A stretch of 64,000 bases of DNA from Schumannella luteola (GTDB lineage Bacteria > Actinomycetota > Actinomycetes > Actinomycetales > Microbacteriaceae). The stretch covers positions 2,046,001-2,110,000 of the forward strand of contig NZ_JACBZY010000001.1 of assembly GCF_013408685.1 (NCBI RefSeq), given 5' to 3'. Of this stretch, positions 7,296 to 16,605 are shown one piece after another; the first letter of the stretch is position 1; each line of letters opens with the position of its first letter. The position numbers and the translations under genes are program-made. The notes below the pieces were generated by a model. The model was not told the DNA's origin and made no database searches. It saw nothing but the letters and a program-made list of their open reading frames with translations.

Positions 7296-9086
7296 CTACC
7301 GACGCCGCGAGCGCACCGCATCCACCGCTGCCGTCAGGAACAGCACCGCCGAGACGATCGCCGCCCCCACGCCGACCGCGCCCGGGGCGAGCAGACCCTG
7401 GGCTGCGCCGGAGGCCGGCGGCGCCGCGGTCAGGTAGCCGAGCGCGACGATGCCCGTCACCACCCCGACCAGCACGAGCAGCGCCTGCTGAACGAGCCCG
7501 GTCACGAGCCGCCGATCGCCGGCGCCGGAGAGCAGGCGGAAGTTGACCGTCAGCCGTCCGTCTTCGAGGTCACGGCTGATCCGCTCGACGCGGCGCGGCA
7601 GCCGGCGCACGGCGGGGACGATGCCGAGCGCCTCCGTCGCGAGCGTCGCGCGCAGCGACTCGGGGCGCATCTGATCGCGGATCATCTCGTTCGCGAGCGT
7701 GCGAGCCTCGGCGAGCACGTCGAACTCGGGCACGGTCGTGCGCAGGGTGCCGTCGAGGATCGCGAAGCCGCGGCCGGCGGCGATGAGGTCGGGCGGCACA
7801 TTGAGCCCGTGTCGGGCCAGGATCTCGACCAGCGCATCCGCCGTGCGCACGTCGATGCGCGCGCCCGGTCCGAGCTCGTAGCTGAGGAACGTCGCCAGCT
7901 CGCGCCGGAACTCACGCTCGTCGGCGCGCGGGCCGAGCTCGACGAGCGAGAGCAGCGCATCCGCGAAGGCCTGCGAATCGGACTGCAGGTAGGCGATCAC
8001 GATCTCCTGCGCCGTCTCGCGCAGCCGCCGGTCGAGGCGGCCGACGGCGCCGAAGTCGACGAGCGCGGGGCGGCCGTCGGGCAGCACCATCACGTTGCCC
8101 GGGTGCAGATCGGAGTGGTAGACGCCGTCGATCACGACCTGCCGCACGAAGGCGCGCAGCACCTGCCGCATCGCGGTGTCGAGGGTCGGGTCGTCGGCGC
8201 CGCCGTCCGCGCCGCCGCCCGCCGATGAGGCCGAGCGAGCGGCGTGGATGCGGTGTCCCACCGTCTCGCCGTCGAGGTACTGCATCACGAGCGCGCGCCG
8301 CGTCGAGAGCTCGGCGTGCAGCTCGGGCAGCGCGACCTCGTCGGCGTGCGGGCCGACGAGCGAGGTCGCCCGCAGCGCGGTCAGGTTCGAGGCCTCGAGA
8401 CGGAAGTCGATCTGGCGCAGCAGGTCGGCCGCGTACTGCTCAGCGACGCGATCCATGCCCAGGTCGCGGGCGACGGTCGAGCCGCGCACGAGCGTGCGGG
8501 CCACGCGCAGCGCGATCGCCACGTCGCGGCGCACGGCGGGCTCGATGCCCGGGCGCTGGATCTTCACCGCGACGACGGAGCCGTCGGGCAGCACGGCGCG
8601 ATGCACCTGGGCGATGGATGCGGCCGCGACCGGCTCGGCGTCGAACTCGCGGAACACGTGCTCGAGCGGTGCGGCGAGCTCGCGCTCGAGCAGGGCGCGG
8701 ACCTCGGCGGGCGGCGCCGGGGCGACCTCGCGCTGCAGATGGGCGAGTGCGTGCGTCCATTCCAGCGGCAGCAGGTCGTCGCGCGTGGAGAACAGCTGGC
8801 CCATCTTCACGAAGGCGCCGCCGGCCTCCTCGAGCGCGCGGCGCAGGCCCTCGGCCTGCACCGAGCGTCGCTCCGATCCGGCGGGCGACCGGCCGAAGTC
8901 GAGGCGTCGCAGCGGCAGCAGTCCGTTGCGACGGGCGATGCGCACGAGCTCCGCGAAGCGGCGGCCCGTGCTGAGCGCGCCGCCGTCGCCGCGCCGAGCG
9001 CCGCCGGAGTGCTCGTCGCCCGATCGCTCCGTGCGATCCGCGAACGATCCCATCGTCGGCATGCCGCCGGGCCCGCGTTCCGTCAT
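7296..9086 (-). CDS. ABC1/UbiB (AarF) family atypical protein kinase-like protein
   Basis: This 596-residue UbiB-like protein shows the family marks in order: KxGQ (AFVKMGQ, about 94-97), the Ala-rich loop with SIAQVHRA (157-164), VAVKIQRPG with the ATP-binding Lys at about 175, then DLHPGNVM and LVDFGAVGRL for the catalytic and metal sites. Two C-terminal hydrophobic helices anchor it in the membrane. In other bacteria the family supports quinone biosynthesis or lipid handling. Here no quinone genes adjoin, so the role is open. GAGG stands 8 bases before the ATG. Three 16-base tandem repeats lie directly upstream. Confidence 0.9.
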   Translation of the reverse strand: MTERGPGGMPTMGSFADRTERSGDEHSGGARRGDGGALSTGRRFAELVRIARRNGLLPLRRLDFGRSPAGSERRSVQAEGLRRALEEAGGAFVKMGQLFSTRDDLLPLEWTHALAHLQREVAPAPPAEVRALLERELAAPLEHVFREFDAEPVAAASIAQVHRAVLPDGSVVAVKIQRPGIEPAVRRDVAIALRVARTLVRGSTVARDLGMDRVAEQYAADLLRQIDFRLEASNLTALRATSLVGPHADEVALPELHAELSTRRALVMQYLDGETVGHRIHAARSASSAGGGADGGADDPTLDTAMRQVLRAFVRQVVIDGVYHSDLHPGNVMVLPDGRPALVDFGAVGRLDRRLRETAQEIVIAYLQSDSQAFADALLSLVELGPRADEREFRRELATFLSYELGPGARIDVRTADALVEILARHGLNVPPDLIAAGRGFAILDGTLRTTVPEFDVLAEARTLANEMIRDQMRPESLRATLATEALGIVPAVRRLPRRVERISRDLEDGRLTVNFRLLSGAGDRRLVTGLVQQALLVLVGVVTGIVALGYLTAAPPASGAAQGLLAPGAVGVGAAIVSAVLFLTAAVDAVRSRRR

Positions 9087-9102
9087 GGGGCTACCTCAGC
9101 AC

Positions 9103-9150
9103 ACTCCGCCGATCTCATACTCCGCCGATCTCCCACTCCGCCGATCTCCC
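9103..9150. repeat. Three tandem 16-base repeats upstream of the UbiB-like gene
   Basis: ACTCCGCCGATCTC occurs at 9103-9116, 9119-9132 and 9135-9148, each followed by two variable bases, giving an exact 16-base period. On the coding strand of the UbiB gene it reads GAGATCGGCGGAGT. The array fills most of the 74 bases between that gene and the end of the pyruvate oxidase gene. It is either a regulator-binding array or a simple variable tandem repeat. Confidence 0.8.
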
Positions 9151-9160
9151 GCCGCGCGTC

Positions 9161-10891
9161 TCAGTGGAACAGCCGCCGCAGCACGTTCGTGTCGGCGAGG
9201 TCGACGAGCTCGTCGCCGCGCCCCGACATCACCGTGCGCAGCGCGTACAGCGCGAAGCCCTTCGCCTGCGCGGCGGTGATGGTCGGCGGGATCGAGAGCT
9301 CCTGCCGTGCCGTCACCACGTTCACGAGCGCCGGCCCGTCGTGCTCGAACGCCGCCCGCAGCGCGCCGGGCAGGTCGGCCGGGTTCTCGACGCGCTCGGC
9401 GTGCAGCCCGATCGCGGCGGCGACGGCGGCGAAGTCGGGGTTGTCGAGCTCGGTGCCGAAGTTGACGAAGCCGGCGGCCTTCATCTCGACCTCGACGAAG
9501 TTGAGGGAGGAGTTGTCGAAGACGATCACCTTGACCGGCAGCTTGTTCTGCCGCAGGGTCAGCAGCTCGCCGAGCAGCATCGCGAGTCCGCCGTCGCCGG
9601 CCAGCGCGACGACCTGTCGCCCGGGGAACGCGGCCTGAGCGCCGATCGCCTGCGGCAGCGCGTTCGCCATCGACCCGTGCGCGAACGAGCCGATCAGCCG
9701 GCGGCGTCCGTTCATCCGCAGATAGCGCGAGGCCCAGACCACAGGAGAGCCGACATCGGGCAGGAACACCGCATCCTCATCGGCGAGCTCGCTGATCAGT
9801 CGCGTCAGGTATTGCGGGTGGATGGGGGTGCGGCCGTCGTCGGAGGCCAGTTCGTCGAGGCTCTCGCGGGCCTTGCGGTAGTGCTTCGTCGACGCGTCCA
9901 GGTGGTGCGACGAGCGTTTCCCGGTCAGCAGCGGGAGCAGCGCGGGGATCGTGTCGCCGACCCGCCCGACCAGGCCCAGATCGACGGGGGTGCGGCGACC
10001 GATCTGCTCGCCGCGCGCATCCAGCTGGATCACCGTCGCCTTCGACGGGAAGAACTGCGGGTACGGGAAGTCGGTGCCGAGCATGAGCAGGGCGTCGCAG
10101 TCCTCCATCGCCCGATAGCCCGACGAGAACCCGAGCAGCCCTGTCATGCCGACGTCGTAGGGGTTGTCGTACTCGACGAACTCCTTGCCGCGCATCGCGT
10201 GCACGATCGGCGCCTGCAGCGCCTCGGCCAGTTGGATGAGCTCGTCGTGCGCGCCCTCGACCCCGGCGCCGGCGAGGATCGTGACCTTCTTGGCTTTGTT
10301 GAGGATCGTCGCGGCCTCGGCGAGCTGCGCGTCGGTCGGGCGCGTCATCCGCGGTGTCGTCACGATCGGCGCCGAGGGGCGGCGCTTCGAGGCCTCGGCC
10401 AGCAGGATCTCGCCCGGCACGACGACCACCGCGACGCCGCGGCGTTCGAGCGCGGTGCGCATCGCGATCTCGAGCACGCGCGGCAGCTGCTCGGCTGTCG
10501 AGACGAGCTCGACGTAGACACTGCATTCGCGGAACAGCTCCTGCGGGTGCGTCTCCTGGAAGTAGGTGGTGCCGATCTCGCTGCCGGGGATCTGCGCGGC
10601 GATCGCGAGCACCGGCACCCGGCTGCGATTCGCGTCGAACAGCCCGTTGATGAGGTGCAGGTTGCCGGGGCCGCAGCTGCCCGCGCAGACCGCCAGCTCG
10701 CCGGTCAGCGCGGCCTCGGCGCCCGCCGCGAACGCCGCCGCCTCCTCGTGGCGCACGTGCACCCAGTCGATCTCGTCGCGGGTGCGGATCGCATCCGTGA
10801 AGCCGTTGAGCGAGTCGCCCGGCAGGCCGTAGACCCGGCGCACGCCGGAGAGAGCGAGGGTGTCGACGATCGAATCCGCGATGGTGGGCAT
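9161..10891 (-). CDS. poxB: Pyruvate oxidase / pyruvate dehydrogenase (quinone), ThDP-dependent
   Basis: 576 residues, the usual length for PoxB. The N-terminal ThDP-binding PYR domain has RVYGLPGDSLNGF and the catalytic Glu in HVRHEEAAAFAAGA. A central FAD/Rossmann domain follows (ILAGAGVEGA...). The C-terminal PP domain carries the ThDP motif GDGGLAMLLGELLTL...N. It converts pyruvate to acetate and CO2 with electrons to quinone (or to O2 in oxidase variants), at the membrane surface. I chose the ATG at 10891 because the MPTIADSIV start matches the family; upstream codons are shadow. A monocistronic arrangement is likely. Confidence 0.92.
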   Translation of the reverse strand: MPTIADSIVDTLALSGVRRVYGLPGDSLNGFTDAIRTRDEIDWVHVRHEEAAAFAAGAEAALTGELAVCAGSCGPGNLHLINGLFDANRSRVPVLAIAAQIPGSEIGTTYFQETHPQELFRECSVYVELVSTAEQLPRVLEIAMRTALERRGVAVVVVPGEILLAEASKRRPSAPIVTTPRMTRPTDAQLAEAATILNKAKKVTILAGAGVEGAHDELIQLAEALQAPIVHAMRGKEFVEYDNPYDVGMTGLLGFSSGYRAMEDCDALLMLGTDFPYPQFFPSKATVIQLDARGEQIGRRTPVDLGLVGRVGDTIPALLPLLTGKRSSHHLDASTKHYRKARESLDELASDDGRTPIHPQYLTRLISELADEDAVFLPDVGSPVVWASRYLRMNGRRRLIGSFAHGSMANALPQAIGAQAAFPGRQVVALAGDGGLAMLLGELLTLRQNKLPVKVIVFDNSSLNFVEVEMKAAGFVNFGTELDNPDFAAVAAAIGLHAERVENPADLPGALRAAFEHDGPALVNVVTARQELSIPPTITAAQAKGFALYALRTVMSGRGDELVDLADTNVLRRLFH

Positions 10892-11042
10892 GCTCCGACG
10901 GTAGGGATGCGCGACGCCCGGTCGCCGGGTGCTCCGACGACTCCCAGCGCACGTGCGGCGGCGGACGATCGCTCGTCTCTGGTCGCCTGCCAAAGGCGCC
11001 CTGCATGTCGCCTGAAGAGCCGACGGTCCTTCGTCGGCGTGA

Positions 11043-11951
<909 letters not shown>

Positions 11952-11977
11952 GCTCGACCCTCGTCCGCTGAACAGCC

Positions 11978-12038
11978 GGAGGTTCGTGCCTTCGCATCGG
12001 AATGGATGACGCATTCCGACGCCGGGGCACGAACCTCC
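11978..12038. repeat. Two-storey palindrome between hydrolase and phzF genes
   Basis: An outer perfect 13-bp stem (GGAGGTTCGTGCC at 11978-11990 with its complement at 12026-12038) and an inner perfect 8-bp stem (TCGGAATG at 11997-12004 with CATTCCGA at 12012-12019) are separated by a symmetric 6/6 internal loop; the apical loop is 7 bases. No U-tract follows. It could end transcription of the hydrolase gene, act as a 5' structure for phzF, or be a mobile palindromic element. Confidence 0.75.
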
Positions 12039-12061
12039 CGATCGTGCGGGAGGATCGGAGC

Positions 12062-13000
12062 ATGGCTCACGCGCGCCCCTTCGCCCAGGTCGATGTCTTC
12101 GCGAGCGATCCCGGCCTCGGCAATCCCGTCGCCGTCGTGCTCGACGCGACCGGCCTGCACGACGACGAGCTCGCCCGCTTCGCCCGCTGGACGAACCTCA
12201 GCGAGACGACGTTCGTGCTGCCGCCCACGCCGCAGGGGCGCGCGGCGGGCGCCGACTACCGGTTGCGCATCTTCACGCCGGGCGGCGAGCTGCCCTTCGC
12301 CGGACATCCCACGCTCGGCTCGGCGCACGCGTGGCTCGAGAGCGGCGGAGTGCCGCTGGATGCGGCCGGCGATGGCACGATCGTGCAGGAGTGCGGTGCG
12401 GGTCTGGTGACCGTGCGGCCGACGAGCAGCGGCCTCACGATCGGGGAATCGTGGGACGACGCGCCCGAGGCCCGGTCCGGCCTCGCCTTCGCCGCCCCGC
12501 CGCTGCGGCGCTCCGGTGCCGTCGGCGACGACGATCTGGCGCAGATCGCCGCCGCGCTGAGGATCGGCCCCGACCGCATCCGCGATGCCGCCTGGGTCGA
12601 CAACGGCCCGGGCTGGGTGGCGGTGCTGCTCGACTCCGCCGACGAGGTGCTCGCGATCCGCCCCGACCTCATCGCGTTCCGCTCGCACATGATCGGCGTC
12701 GTCGGCCCTCACGCGGAGGACTCCGCGGCGGCGCGCAGCGGTGCCGCGATCGAGGTGCGCGCGTTCTGCGGGCCGATCGGCGTCACCGAGGACCCGGTGA
12801 CGGGCAGCCTGAACGCGGGCATCGCGCAGTGGCTCATCGGCGCGGGGGCGTTACCCGAGAACTACCGCGCGACGCAGGGCACGGTGATCGGCCGCTACGG
12901 CCTGGTCGACGTGACCACGACCGTCGCCCGCGACGGCGCCCGCCAGATCTGGGTCGGCGGGCCGAGCACGACGGTCATCCGCGGCACGGTCACGCTCTAA
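12062..13000 (+). CDS. PhzF family isomerase/epimerase-fold protein
   Basis: 312 residues with the PhzF diaminopimelate-epimerase-like fold. QVDVFASDPGLGNPVAVV is the N-terminal signature, NLSETTFVLPP carries the family's catalytic Glu (about residue 48), FTPGGELPFAGHPTLG is the conserved strand-turn, and ITEDPVTGSLN-type sequence (VTEDPVTGSLNAG) marks the second half. Only true phenazine clusters use PhzF for phenazine synthesis. With no phz genes here the substrate is unknown. The start ATG 12062 follows GGAGGATCGGAGC. Its 5' region contains the large palindrome. Confidence 0.88.
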   Translation: MAHARPFAQVDVFASDPGLGNPVAVVLDATGLHDDELARFARWTNLSETTFVLPPTPQGRAAGADYRLRIFTPGGELPFAGHPTLGSAHAWLESGGVPLDAAGDGTIVQECGAGLVTVRPTSSGLTIGESWDDAPEARSGLAFAAPPLRRSGAVGDDDLAQIAAALRIGPDRIRDAAWVDNGPGWVAVLLDSADEVLAIRPDLIAFRSHMIGVVGPHAEDSAAARSGAAIEVRAFCGPIGVTEDPVTGSLNAGIAQWLIGAGALPENYRATQGTVIGRYGLVDVTTTVARDGARQIWVGGPSTTVIRGTVTL

Positions 13001-13038
13001 CCGAGCCCCGAGCGAGGGTGACGGCGCGACGTCCGCCG

Positions 13039-14163
13039 TCAGGCGCGCGGGCTCCGATCCGCGGCATCCGCCTCTGCGCCGATCCGGATGATCGCCTTGC
13101 CCGTCACCCGACCCTCCTGCAGATCGCGCAGGGCATCCGCGGTCGCATCGAGGGCGTACTCCCCGTGGATGGGCACCCGCAGCCGGCCGTCGGCGAGCAG
13201 ACGCCCGAGATCGGCGAGCAGCTCGGGCGTCTCGACCGAGGTGAGGGCCCGCAGTCGGCGCCCGTCGCGGGAGCCGAGCAGTGGCGCCAGCAGCTGACGT
13301 TCGAATCCGCCGAGCAGGCCGCGCCCGCCCTCGGCGCCGACGAGCACGGCGGTGCCGCCGTCCGCGAGCAGGGAGCACAGCATCCGGTACGAGCGGATGC
13401 CCGACGTCGACACGAGGCCATCGACCGGCGCGAGCGCGCGCAGTCGTGCTTCCCCGTACTCGCCGCCGGTCTCGACGACCTCGTCGCAGAGCGTTCGCGC
13501 GAACTCGAGACGGGCCGGGCTGGCGGCGCCGATGACGTGGGCGCCCGCCGACCGGAGCAGGTGAACGGCGAGGCTGCCGACGCCGCCGGCTGCACCGGTC
13601 ACGAGCACGCGACGGCCCGCCGCGTCCGGCAGGAGCGACTTCGACGCCGCCGCGGGCACCGAGTCCGCCGGATCTCCCGCAGCCGTCAGCCCGAGCAGCC
13701 GGACGGCCTGCAGCGCCGTCGTTCCCGAGGTCGCGCTCGCCGCGGCCTGCTCCCATGCCACCCCGGCCGGGATGCCGGCGAGCCGGTCGACCCGGGCGCG
13801 GGTGAACTCGGCGAACGACGCGTGTCCGGCGCCGAACACGCGGTCGCCGATCGCGAACGCGGTGACGCCCGGTCCGACGGCGACCACCTCGCCGGCGACC
13901 TCCCGACCGCGCACCCGTTCGCGCGGAGCCCGCAGCCCGATCCCGAGACGCACCCCGACCGGCGTCCCGGTCATCAGATGCCAGACGCCGCGGTCGACGC
14001 CCGCCGCGATCACCCGCACCAGCACCTCGCCGGGACCGGCCTCGGGCAGCGGCGCATCGATCACCCGCAGCACCTCGGGGCCCCCGTAGCGCTCCTGGGC
14101 GACCGCGCGCATCAGCGCCGGCAGCGGCGGGACGGCGGCGGGTCCACGGCTCGCGCCCGCCAT
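13039..14163 (-). CDS. Zinc-independent medium-chain dehydrogenase/quinone oxidoreductase-like
   Basis: 374 residues of the MDR superfamily. The GroES-like domain begins MRAVAQERYGGPEVLRV and contains GREVAGEVVAVGPGV. The Rossmann domain has GRRVLVTGAAGGVGSLAVHLL for NADPH. No structural or catalytic zinc cysteines are visible, so it groups with the quinone oxidoreductase/enoyl reductase branch. The ATG at 14163 overlaps the stop of the XRE gene (TGATG), implying translational coupling. An internal ATG at 14112 would give the more typical MRAVAQ start. Last gene of the XRE operon; substrate unknown. Confidence 0.85.
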   Translation of the reverse strand: MAGASRGPAAVPPLPALMRAVAQERYGGPEVLRVIDAPLPEAGPGEVLVRVIAAGVDRGVWHLMTGTPVGVRLGIGLRAPRERVRGREVAGEVVAVGPGVTAFAIGDRVFGAGHASFAEFTRARVDRLAGIPAGVAWEQAAASATSGTTALQAVRLLGLTAAGDPADSVPAAASKSLLPDAAGRRVLVTGAAGGVGSLAVHLLRSAGAHVIGAASPARLEFARTLCDEVVETGGEYGEARLRALAPVDGLVSTSGIRSYRMLCSLLADGGTAVLVGAEGGRGLLGGFERQLLAPLLGSRDGRRLRALTSVETPELLADLGRLLADGRLRVPIHGEYALDATADALRDLQEGRVTGKAIIRIGAEADAADRSPRA

Positions 14164-14381
14164 CAGCCCTGCTCCGGGTACTGGAACACCGCGTCCAGCG
14201 GCAGCGCGAGCGCCCGGGCGATCTGGAAGGCGAGCTCGAGGCTGGGGGAGTAGCGCTCCTGCTCGATCGCGATGACCGTCTGCCGGCTGACGCCGATGCG
14301 GTCGGCGAGCTCCTGCTGGGTGATGCCGCGCTTGCCGCGGAGGTCGCGGATGCTGTTGGTCACGCGCGTCGGCTTCACCAT
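14163..14381 (-). CDS. XRE family HTH transcriptional regulator, small
   Basis: 72 residues, almost wholly one Cro/C1-type helix-turn-helix: TQQELADRIGVSRQTVIAIE is helices 2-3, followed by ERYSPSLELAFQIARAL and a PLDAVFQYPE ending. This short type usually accompanies a small membrane protein and binds its own promoter. Its ATG overlaps the upstream gene by seven bases (ATGGTGA). Two near-identical 18-base palindromes in front of the operon (14841-14903) are the likely binding sites. Role: autorepressor of the three-gene operon (inference). Confidence 0.9.
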   Translation of the reverse strand: MVKPTRVTNSIRDLRGKRGITQQELADRIGVSRQTVIAIEQERYSPSLELAFQIARALALPLDAVFQYPEQG

Positions 14382-14809
14382 GCGGGCACCCCGCGGCGGT
14401 AAACGACGACGCGGGTGACGCAGTCGAGCAGGCTGGAGAGCAGGAATCCGAGGTAGAGCGCGTGCGCGATCCAGAACGGATCGACGCGCAGCATCGCGAG
14501 GCCGAGTCCGGCGAGTCCGCCGATCACGAGGAACGCCTGGCCCACCCGCGAGCCGAGCCGCTCGATCTCGCGGTCGCGCACGTCGAGCTTCGGGGTGTCG
14601 CGGGGGTTGAGCGCGCTGAGCACGATCTGCCCGACGATCGTCGCCACGATCCCGACGCCGATCGAGATCAGCATCGCGGGCACGTAGTCGACCGCGCTCG
14701 CGTCGTGCCCGGCGTCGCCGAGTCGCCCGGCGATGAGGATCAGATAGCCCATCGCGACGACGATGCTGACGACGAGCGCCATCCACGCCCGCTTCTCATG
14801 GAATGCCAT
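14375..14809 (-). CDS. Small integral membrane protein paired with XRE regulator (DUF2178-like)
   Basis: 144 residues with four predicted membrane helices: MALVVSIVVAMGYLILIAG, YVPAMLISIGVGIVATIVGQ, VGQAFLVIGGLAGLGLAML and IAHALYLGFLLSSLLDCVT. A charged loop (PKLDVRDREIERLGSR) sits between helices 2 and 3. This pattern fits the DUF2178-like membrane partners commonly encoded ahead of a small XRE regulator. The ribosome site is weak. It is the first gene of an operon with the XRE and MDR genes. Function unknown; signalling of membrane state to the regulator is a guess. Confidence 0.7.
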   Translation of the reverse strand: MAFHEKRAWMALVVSIVVAMGYLILIAGRLGDAGHDASAVDYVPAMLISIGVGIVATIVGQIVLSALNPRDTPKLDVRDREIERLGSRVGQAFLVIGGLAGLGLAMLRVDPFWIAHALYLGFLLSSLLDCVTRVVVYRRGVPAW

Positions 14810-14840
14810 GACGATCCCGCTCTCGTGTCACGATCCTCGA

Positions 14841-14858
14841 TGTCAAGAATCTTTGACA
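14841..14858. promoter_or_regulatory. Operator O1 of the XRE operon
   Basis: TGTCAAGAATCTTTGACA, arms TGTCAA/TTGACA. It lies four bases downstream of a TAGCTT -10 candidate (14867-14862, minus strand), so it covers the expected transcription start. Near-identical to O2. Confidence 0.75.
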
Positions 14859-14885
14859 CGCAAGCTAGCCCCGCGCGCATCCTGA

Positions 14886-14903
14886 TGTCAAGAATTCTTG
14901 ACA
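14886..14903. promoter_or_regulatory. Operator O2 of the XRE operon, overlapping the -35 box
   Basis: TGTCAAGAATTCTTGACA is a perfect 18-base palindrome. On the minus strand its TTGACA (14891-14886) is a consensus -35 box, 18 bases before TAGCTT. A repressor bound here and at O1, 45 bases apart, would block the promoter. Confidence 0.78.
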
Positions 14904-14951
14904 CGCGATCGTGGCACTCGCTGAAGCGAGCGGCGGGATGGGCCGCGCGGG

Positions 14952-16409
14952 TCAGGCGCCGATGAGCGCCTCGAGCGGGCCGCGCGCGAAGAACAGCACG
15001 AAGCCGGCCGCGACGATCCAGAGCAGCGGCGAGATCTCCTTCGCCCGGCCCGTGAAGGTGCGGATGAGCACCCAGCTCACGAAGCCGACCCCGATGCCGT
15101 TGGCGATCGAGTAGGTCATCGGCATCACGATGATCGTCAGGAACACCGGCAGCGACTTGCTGAAGTCGTCCCACGTCAGCTCGCGGATCTGCGCGACCAT
15201 GAGCGTTCCCACGACGACGAGCGCGGCGGCCGCGACCTCGAGCGGCACGACGCTCGTGAGCGGTGTGAGGAACATCGCCGCCAGGAACAGCAGGCCCGTC
15301 ACGATCGAGGCCAGCCCGGTGCGGGCGCCCTCGCCGATGCCGGCGGCCGAGTCGACGAAGACGGTGTTCGACGAGGTGGAGGCGCCGCCGCCGACGATCG
15401 CGCCGACGCCCTCGACGATCAGGGCCGAGCGCAGTCGCGGGAAGTCGCCCTTCGCATCCGACAGTCCGGCGCCCTTCGCGAGGCCCGTCATCGTGCCCAT
15501 CGCGTCGAAGAAGTTGAGGAAGAGCAGGGTGAAGACGAGCATGATCGCCGACAGCGGCCCGATGCGCTCGAAGGCGCCGAAGCTGACGTGGCCGACGAGC
15601 CCGAAGTCGGGCAGCGAGACGACGCTCGAGGGCAGCTGCGGCACCGTGAGGTTCCAGCCGCCGGTCTTGTTGGTGACACTCGAGCCGACGTGGAAGATCG
15701 CCTCGAGGATGACGGCGAGCACGGTCGTGCCGACGATGCCGATCAGCAGGGCGCCCTTGACCTTCCGGGCGACGAGCACGCCCATGACGACGAGTCCGAT
15801 GAGGAAGGTCACGGTCGGCAGTGTCGCGATCGAGCCCGCCTGCCCGAGCTGCACGGGCGGCGAGTTCGCGCCGCTCGAGCGCACGAAGCCGGAGTCGACG
15901 AGGCCGATGAAGGCGATGAACAGGCCGATTCCGACCGTGATCGCGACCTTGAGCTCCTGCGGCACCGCGGCGAAGATCATCGCGCGCAGCCCCGTGGCGG
16001 CGAGGATCACGATGATCACGCCGTTGATGAGCACGAGCCCCATCGCCTCGGGCCAGGTGACCTGGCCCACCACGTTGACCGCGAGGAAGGAGTTCATGCC
16101 GAGCCCGGCCGCGAGCGCGAAGGGCAGACGGGCGATCGCGCCGAAGGCGAGGGTCAGCAGGCCGGCGGCCAAGGCCGTCGCGGCGGCGACCTGACTGTTG
16201 GGCAGCCATCCGCCCAGCACGTCGGTCGCGGCGCGGTCGGCGCTGAAGCCGCCGATGATCAGCGGGTTCAGGATGACGATGTAGGCCATCGCGAAGAAGG
16301 TGACGAGACCGCCGCGGATCTCGCGCGGGATCGTCGACCCCCGCTTCGTGATCTCGAAGAAGCCGTCGACGCGACGGCCGAATCCTGAGGCGGTGGCTGA
16401 CCTGGCGAT
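14952..16409 (-). CDS. NCS2 family nucleobase permease (AzgA-type, purine)
   Basis: About 485 residues with 12-14 membrane segments. The N-terminal FFEITKRGSTIPREIRGGLVTFF followed by AMAYIVILNPLI is the AzgA-type (hypoxanthine/guanine/adenine:proton symporter) opening. The conserved LLFLNFFDAMGTMTGLAKGAG segment, with the NxFD motif, is present. Homologues begin about 20 residues before FFEITKRG, but no ATG, GTG or TTG lies there. GGAGG (16420-16416) is six bases before an in-frame ATC at 16409. The only standard start is a GTG at 16565, which adds 52 residues with a poorly placed site. I give the ATC start as best supported by the ribosome site. Confidence 0.85.
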   Translation of the reverse strand: MARSATASGFGRRVDGFFEITKRGSTIPREIRGGLVTFFAMAYIVILNPLIIGGFSADRAATDVLGGWLPNSQVAAATALAAGLLTLAFGAIARLPFALAAGLGMNSFLAVNVVGQVTWPEAMGLVLINGVIIVILAATGLRAMIFAAVPQELKVAITVGIGLFIAFIGLVDSGFVRSSGANSPPVQLGQAGSIATLPTVTFLIGLVVMGVLVARKVKGALLIGIVGTTVLAVILEAIFHVGSSVTNKTGGWNLTVPQLPSSVVSLPDFGLVGHVSFGAFERIGPLSAIMLVFTLLFLNFFDAMGTMTGLAKGAGLSDAKGDFPRLRSALIVEGVGAIVGGGASTSSNTVFVDSAAGIGEGARTGLASIVTGLLFLAAMFLTPLTSVVPLEVAAAALVVVGTLMVAQIRELTWDDFSKSLPVFLTIIVMPMTYSIANGIGVGFVSWVLIRTFTGRAKEISPLLWIVAAGFVLFFARGPLEALIGA

Positions 16410-16605
16410 GACGGACCTCCGGGGTTCGTGACTCGGGGGAGAGGCGGAGCGGGCCGAGACGGTGGGCTCGACCTGACGAGCGTAGTCCCGCGGCAGACGC
16501 TCGGATTCCGGCGCTACGCGCGCCCGTGCTCCCGCGTGATAGCCGTCGCCGACCCCGCTGTCCACCCCCTCGACAGCCGGATCCGAGACGGGTCAGGATC
16601 TTCCG

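Noticed and set aside
9103-9150. Possible CRISPR remnant
   Set aside because: Three 14-base identical units with 2-base spacers are a tandem repeat; spacers are far too short and no cas genes are present.
12062-13000. Phenazine biosynthesis
   Set aside because: A PhzF-family protein alone does not indicate phenazines; no other phz genes are present.
14810-14951. Purine riboswitch for the NCS2 permease
   Set aside because: This region is downstream of the permease gene, and the real upstream region (16410-16605) shows no riboswitch-like conserved core; it holds only a short GC-rich leader.
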